From Clostridia bacterium (GTDB lineage: Bacteria; Bacillota_A; Clostridia; Christensenellales; UBA1242), in assembly GCA_017938565.1 (NCBI GenBank), contig JAGBBI010000181.1:1-19954 (forward strand): a stretch of DNA of 19,954 bases, in the 5' to 3' direction. Positions 18,914 to 19,954 of the stretch are shown one piece after another. Made by a program: the position numbers and the translations under genes. Numbering within the stretch: position 1 is the stretch's first letter; the number at the start of each line of letters is the position of its first letter. Under the pieces are notes generated by a model. The model worked only from the letters and a program-made list of their open reading frames with translations. It was not told the DNA's origin and did no database searches.

Positions 18914-19522
18914 TTACACAGGGACTGCCGTGCTCCGACAGTCTCTTTTTGAACCTATGTAACTTGTTATAAATCTGTTTGAATGAGTTAGGTTTGCTTC
19001 GCCAAAGCGTTGGTAATGGACTACTTCACGTTGACGGAGGAATTTTATTGCATCCCTTACGTCGGGGTCGTCGCAAAGGCGAAGAATATTATCATAGGTG
19101 GTGCGAGCCTTTTGCTCTGCTGCAAGATCTTCGTGAAGGTCGGTGATAACATCGCCCTTAGACTGCAAATAAGCCGCTGTAAAAGGCACGCCTGCAGCGG
19201 ATGACGGATATATTCCCGTTGTGTGATCAACAAAATAGGTGTCAAATCCGCTCTTTTTAATCTCGTCGATACTAAGGTCACGAGTAAGCTGATAAACTAT
19301 TGCACCAATCATCTCTAAATGTGCCAGCTCCTCAGTACCTATATCGGTTAATAGGCCTTTGAGTTCGGGATAAGGCATTGCGAAGCGTTGACTTAAATAT
19401 CTAAGGCTAGCCGCAAGCTCTCCGTCGGGACCGCCGTACTGGCTGATTATGACCTGAGCCAGCTTAGGGTTACAGTTTTTGATTTTTACAGGATACTGAA
19501 GCTTCTTTTCATATTGCCACAT
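18914..19522 (-). CDS. cotJC: Spore-coat manganese catalase CotJC with element-encoded C-terminus, 202 aa
   Basis: CotJC is a ferritin-fold dimanganese catalase in the spore coat. Residues 1-176 are native: PDGELAASLRYL (Glu35), GTEELAHLEMIG (Glu65, His68), DLAAEQKARTTYDN (Glu136) and QREVVHYQRFGEA (Glu166, His169), so the metal ligands are present. After Ala176 the family's LR...FY.FNPSF tail is replaced by 26 foreign residues (NLTHSNRFITSYIGS and on) read from element DNA. The displaced tail is at 33-113. The hybrid may fold but lacks the native tail. It starts directly after the cotJB stop. In known sporeformers the cotJ operon is transcribed in the mother cell by sigma-E; that is family knowledge, not shown here. 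Confidence 0.92.
   Translation of the reverse strand: MWQYEKKLQYPVKIKNCNPKLAQVIISQYGGPDGELAASLRYLSQRFAMPYPELKGLLTDIGTEELAHLEMIGAIVYQLTRDLSIDEIKKSGFDTYFVDHTTGIYPSSAAGVPFTAAYLQSKGDVITDLHEDLAAEQKARTTYDNILRLCDDPDVRDAIKFLRQREVVHYQRFGEANLTHSNRFITSYIGSKRDCRSTAVPV
18920..18950 (+). terminator. Terminator of the recombinase cluster
   Basis: An 8-bp stem AGGGACTG (18920-18927) with CAGTCTCT (18939-18946, one G-U pair) is followed by TTTTT. It ends the plus-strand recombinase transcript and lies within the foreign tail of the hybrid cotJC on the other strand. Confidence 0.8.
18977..19005. other. attR: right junction of the element
   Basis: TGCTTCGCCAA (18995-19005) corresponds to TGCCTCACCAA at attL. 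Native cotJC begins to its right; element DNA lies to its left. Arm GTTTGAAT (18977-18984) is the inverse complement of the arm at 130-137. The likely crossover dinucleotide is TC at 18999-19000. Confidence 0.75.
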
Positions 19523-19786
19523 TTATTTTTTCGCCTCGCTTTCGTGTTCCCAAGGCCAAGGTGCATTAAGCCAATTAAAGGTTGTATCACCGTACAAATC
19601 ATTTGGAGTTATTGGTCCAAAACGCTCCTCATATTCTTTACGGTATTCCTTAGCCTGACGCAAATATTCCTGCATACTTTTTAAGGCAGAAGCATCATTT
19701 TTATGGGTATCTAAATATAGTTGCATTTCCAGTGCAGCAAACTGTGCACCCGAAAGTTTTTTAAGAAGTCTTTCTCTATCGCTCAT
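19523..19786 (-). CDS. cotJB: Spore-coat protein CotJB, 87 aa
   Basis: A short helical protein of the cotJ operon, needed with CotJA and CotJC for the coat. Typical features: LLKKLSGAQFAALEMQLYLD, THKNDASALKSMQEY, the YRKEYEERFGP block, and a C-terminal WLNAPWPWE motif, all characteristic of CotJB. Length is normal. AAAGGGG precedes the ATG. It lies between cotJA (12 nt upstream) and cotJC (which starts at the next base), so the three are one operon. Confidence 0.95.
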   Translation of the reverse strand: MSDRERLLKKLSGAQFAALEMQLYLDTHKNDASALKSMQEYLRQAKEYRKEYEERFGPITPNDLYGDTTFNWLNAPWPWEHESEAKK

Positions 19787-19798
19787 AATTGCACCCCT

Positions 19799-19954
19799 TT
19801 ACACTCTTCTGCCCAAAAAGGGCTTATCCAAATTTGGAAACAACGTGCCTGATTTTAACGCTTCGTCCTTATTATAAACATTCTCAATTTGCTGAAAAGG
19901 CACATAAGCCATTGTAAGAGGCAGATTTTTTAGCTTAATATCTGAAAATCTGTC
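19799..19954 (-). CDS. cotJA: Spore-coat protein CotJA, C-terminal 51 residues (partial)
   Basis: The frame runs off the window edge. It reads LPLTMAYVPFQQIENVYNKD followed by EALKSGTLFPNLDKPFLGRR and V, stop at 19801-19799. The AYVP.Q....Y....AL..GT.FP.LDKPF.G pattern is the CotJA signature. It is the first gene of cotJABC; the promoter and start are outside the window. Confidence 0.92.
   Translation of the reverse strand, partial: DRFSDIKLKNLPLTMAYVPFQQIENVYNKDEALKSGTLFPNLDKPFLGRRV

Larger units (their letters stand above)
116..18999. mobile_element. ~18.9-kb serine-recombinase element interrupting cotJC
   Basis: The boundaries are set by the two halves of cotJC at the window edges and by the att-like repeats. 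The element carries a large serine recombinase with two paralogues at its right end, a small resolvase at its left end, a phage/plasmid-type replication initiator, an XRE regulator, an orphan MazF-like toxin and an ECF sigma gene between two surface-protein operons. I found no relaxase, coupling protein, capsid, portal or terminase genes. It therefore looks like an integrated plasmid-like element or a non-conjugative genomic island, not an intact prophage or ICE. Base composition is AT-rich throughout. Confidence 0.85.

Noticed and set aside
116..18999. Intact prophage or conjugative element
   Set aside because: No capsid, portal, terminase, tail, relaxase, VirB4/VirD4-like or coupling genes could be recognised among the reading frames.

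Overview
The window comes from a low-GC, endospore-forming Firmicute of the class Clostridia. The right edge carries the spore-coat genes cotJA (partial), cotJB and cotJC on the minus strand. Start contexts, rho-independent terminators and AT-rich intergenic DNA fit this. The genus cannot be named from the sequence alone.

The main result is that cotJC, the spore-coat manganese catalase gene, is split by an integrated element of about 18.9 kb that fills nearly the whole window. The 5' part of cotJC (residues 1-176, minus strand) ends at about 18995. The missing 3' part (26 codons, including the FNPSF tail and stop) lies at 33-113, at the other end of the window. The junctions share an imperfect 11-bp repeat (111-121 and 18995-19005, 9 of 11 identical). 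Joining the element's two outer ends gives an attP-like site with GTTTGAAT/ATTCAAAC arms around a shared TC dinucleotide. A large serine recombinase sits at the right end. The layout recalls the skin element in sigK and other intervening elements in sporulation genes, so excision during sporulation is a reasonable hypothesis.

Left module (about 116-3600): a regulated promoter and structured leader drive a small unknown protein, a DUF6809-like protein, a small serine resolvase, a secreted transglutaminase-like protein and a membrane protein that ends in a terminator. A minus-strand MazF/PemK toxin without an antitoxin and a 236-bp non-coding unit with terminal inverted repeats follow.

Central module (3598-10136, all minus): a membrane-tethered ECF sigma factor (752 aa) lies between two operons that share a leader/promoter motif, AAAACCGA-N15-CCCTTWAT, about 55 nt before their first start codons. 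One operon encodes a transglutaminase-like lipoprotein and three small proteins. The other encodes an unknown 220-aa protein, two tandem zinc-ribbon membrane proteins and a multi-pass membrane protein. I infer a sigma-controlled cell-surface response unit.

Replication and regulation module (10137-14700): a SLOG-fold protein diverges from an XRE regulator with a palindromic operator. Two unknown genes and a phage/plasmid-type (II/X family) replication initiator follow, then about 1 kb of AT-rich, hairpin-rich DNA that could hold a replication origin.

Right module (14494-18950): a consensus promoter with a 7-codon leader peptide and stacked hairpins precedes three small genes. Next comes a recombination cluster with a short serine-recombinase paralogue whose catalytic Ser is replaced by Ala, the intact large serine recombinase, an unknown 151-aa protein and a further, strongly degenerate recombinase paralogue. 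I saw no relaxase, capsid, portal or terminase genes, no rRNA or tRNA genes and no CRISPR array.
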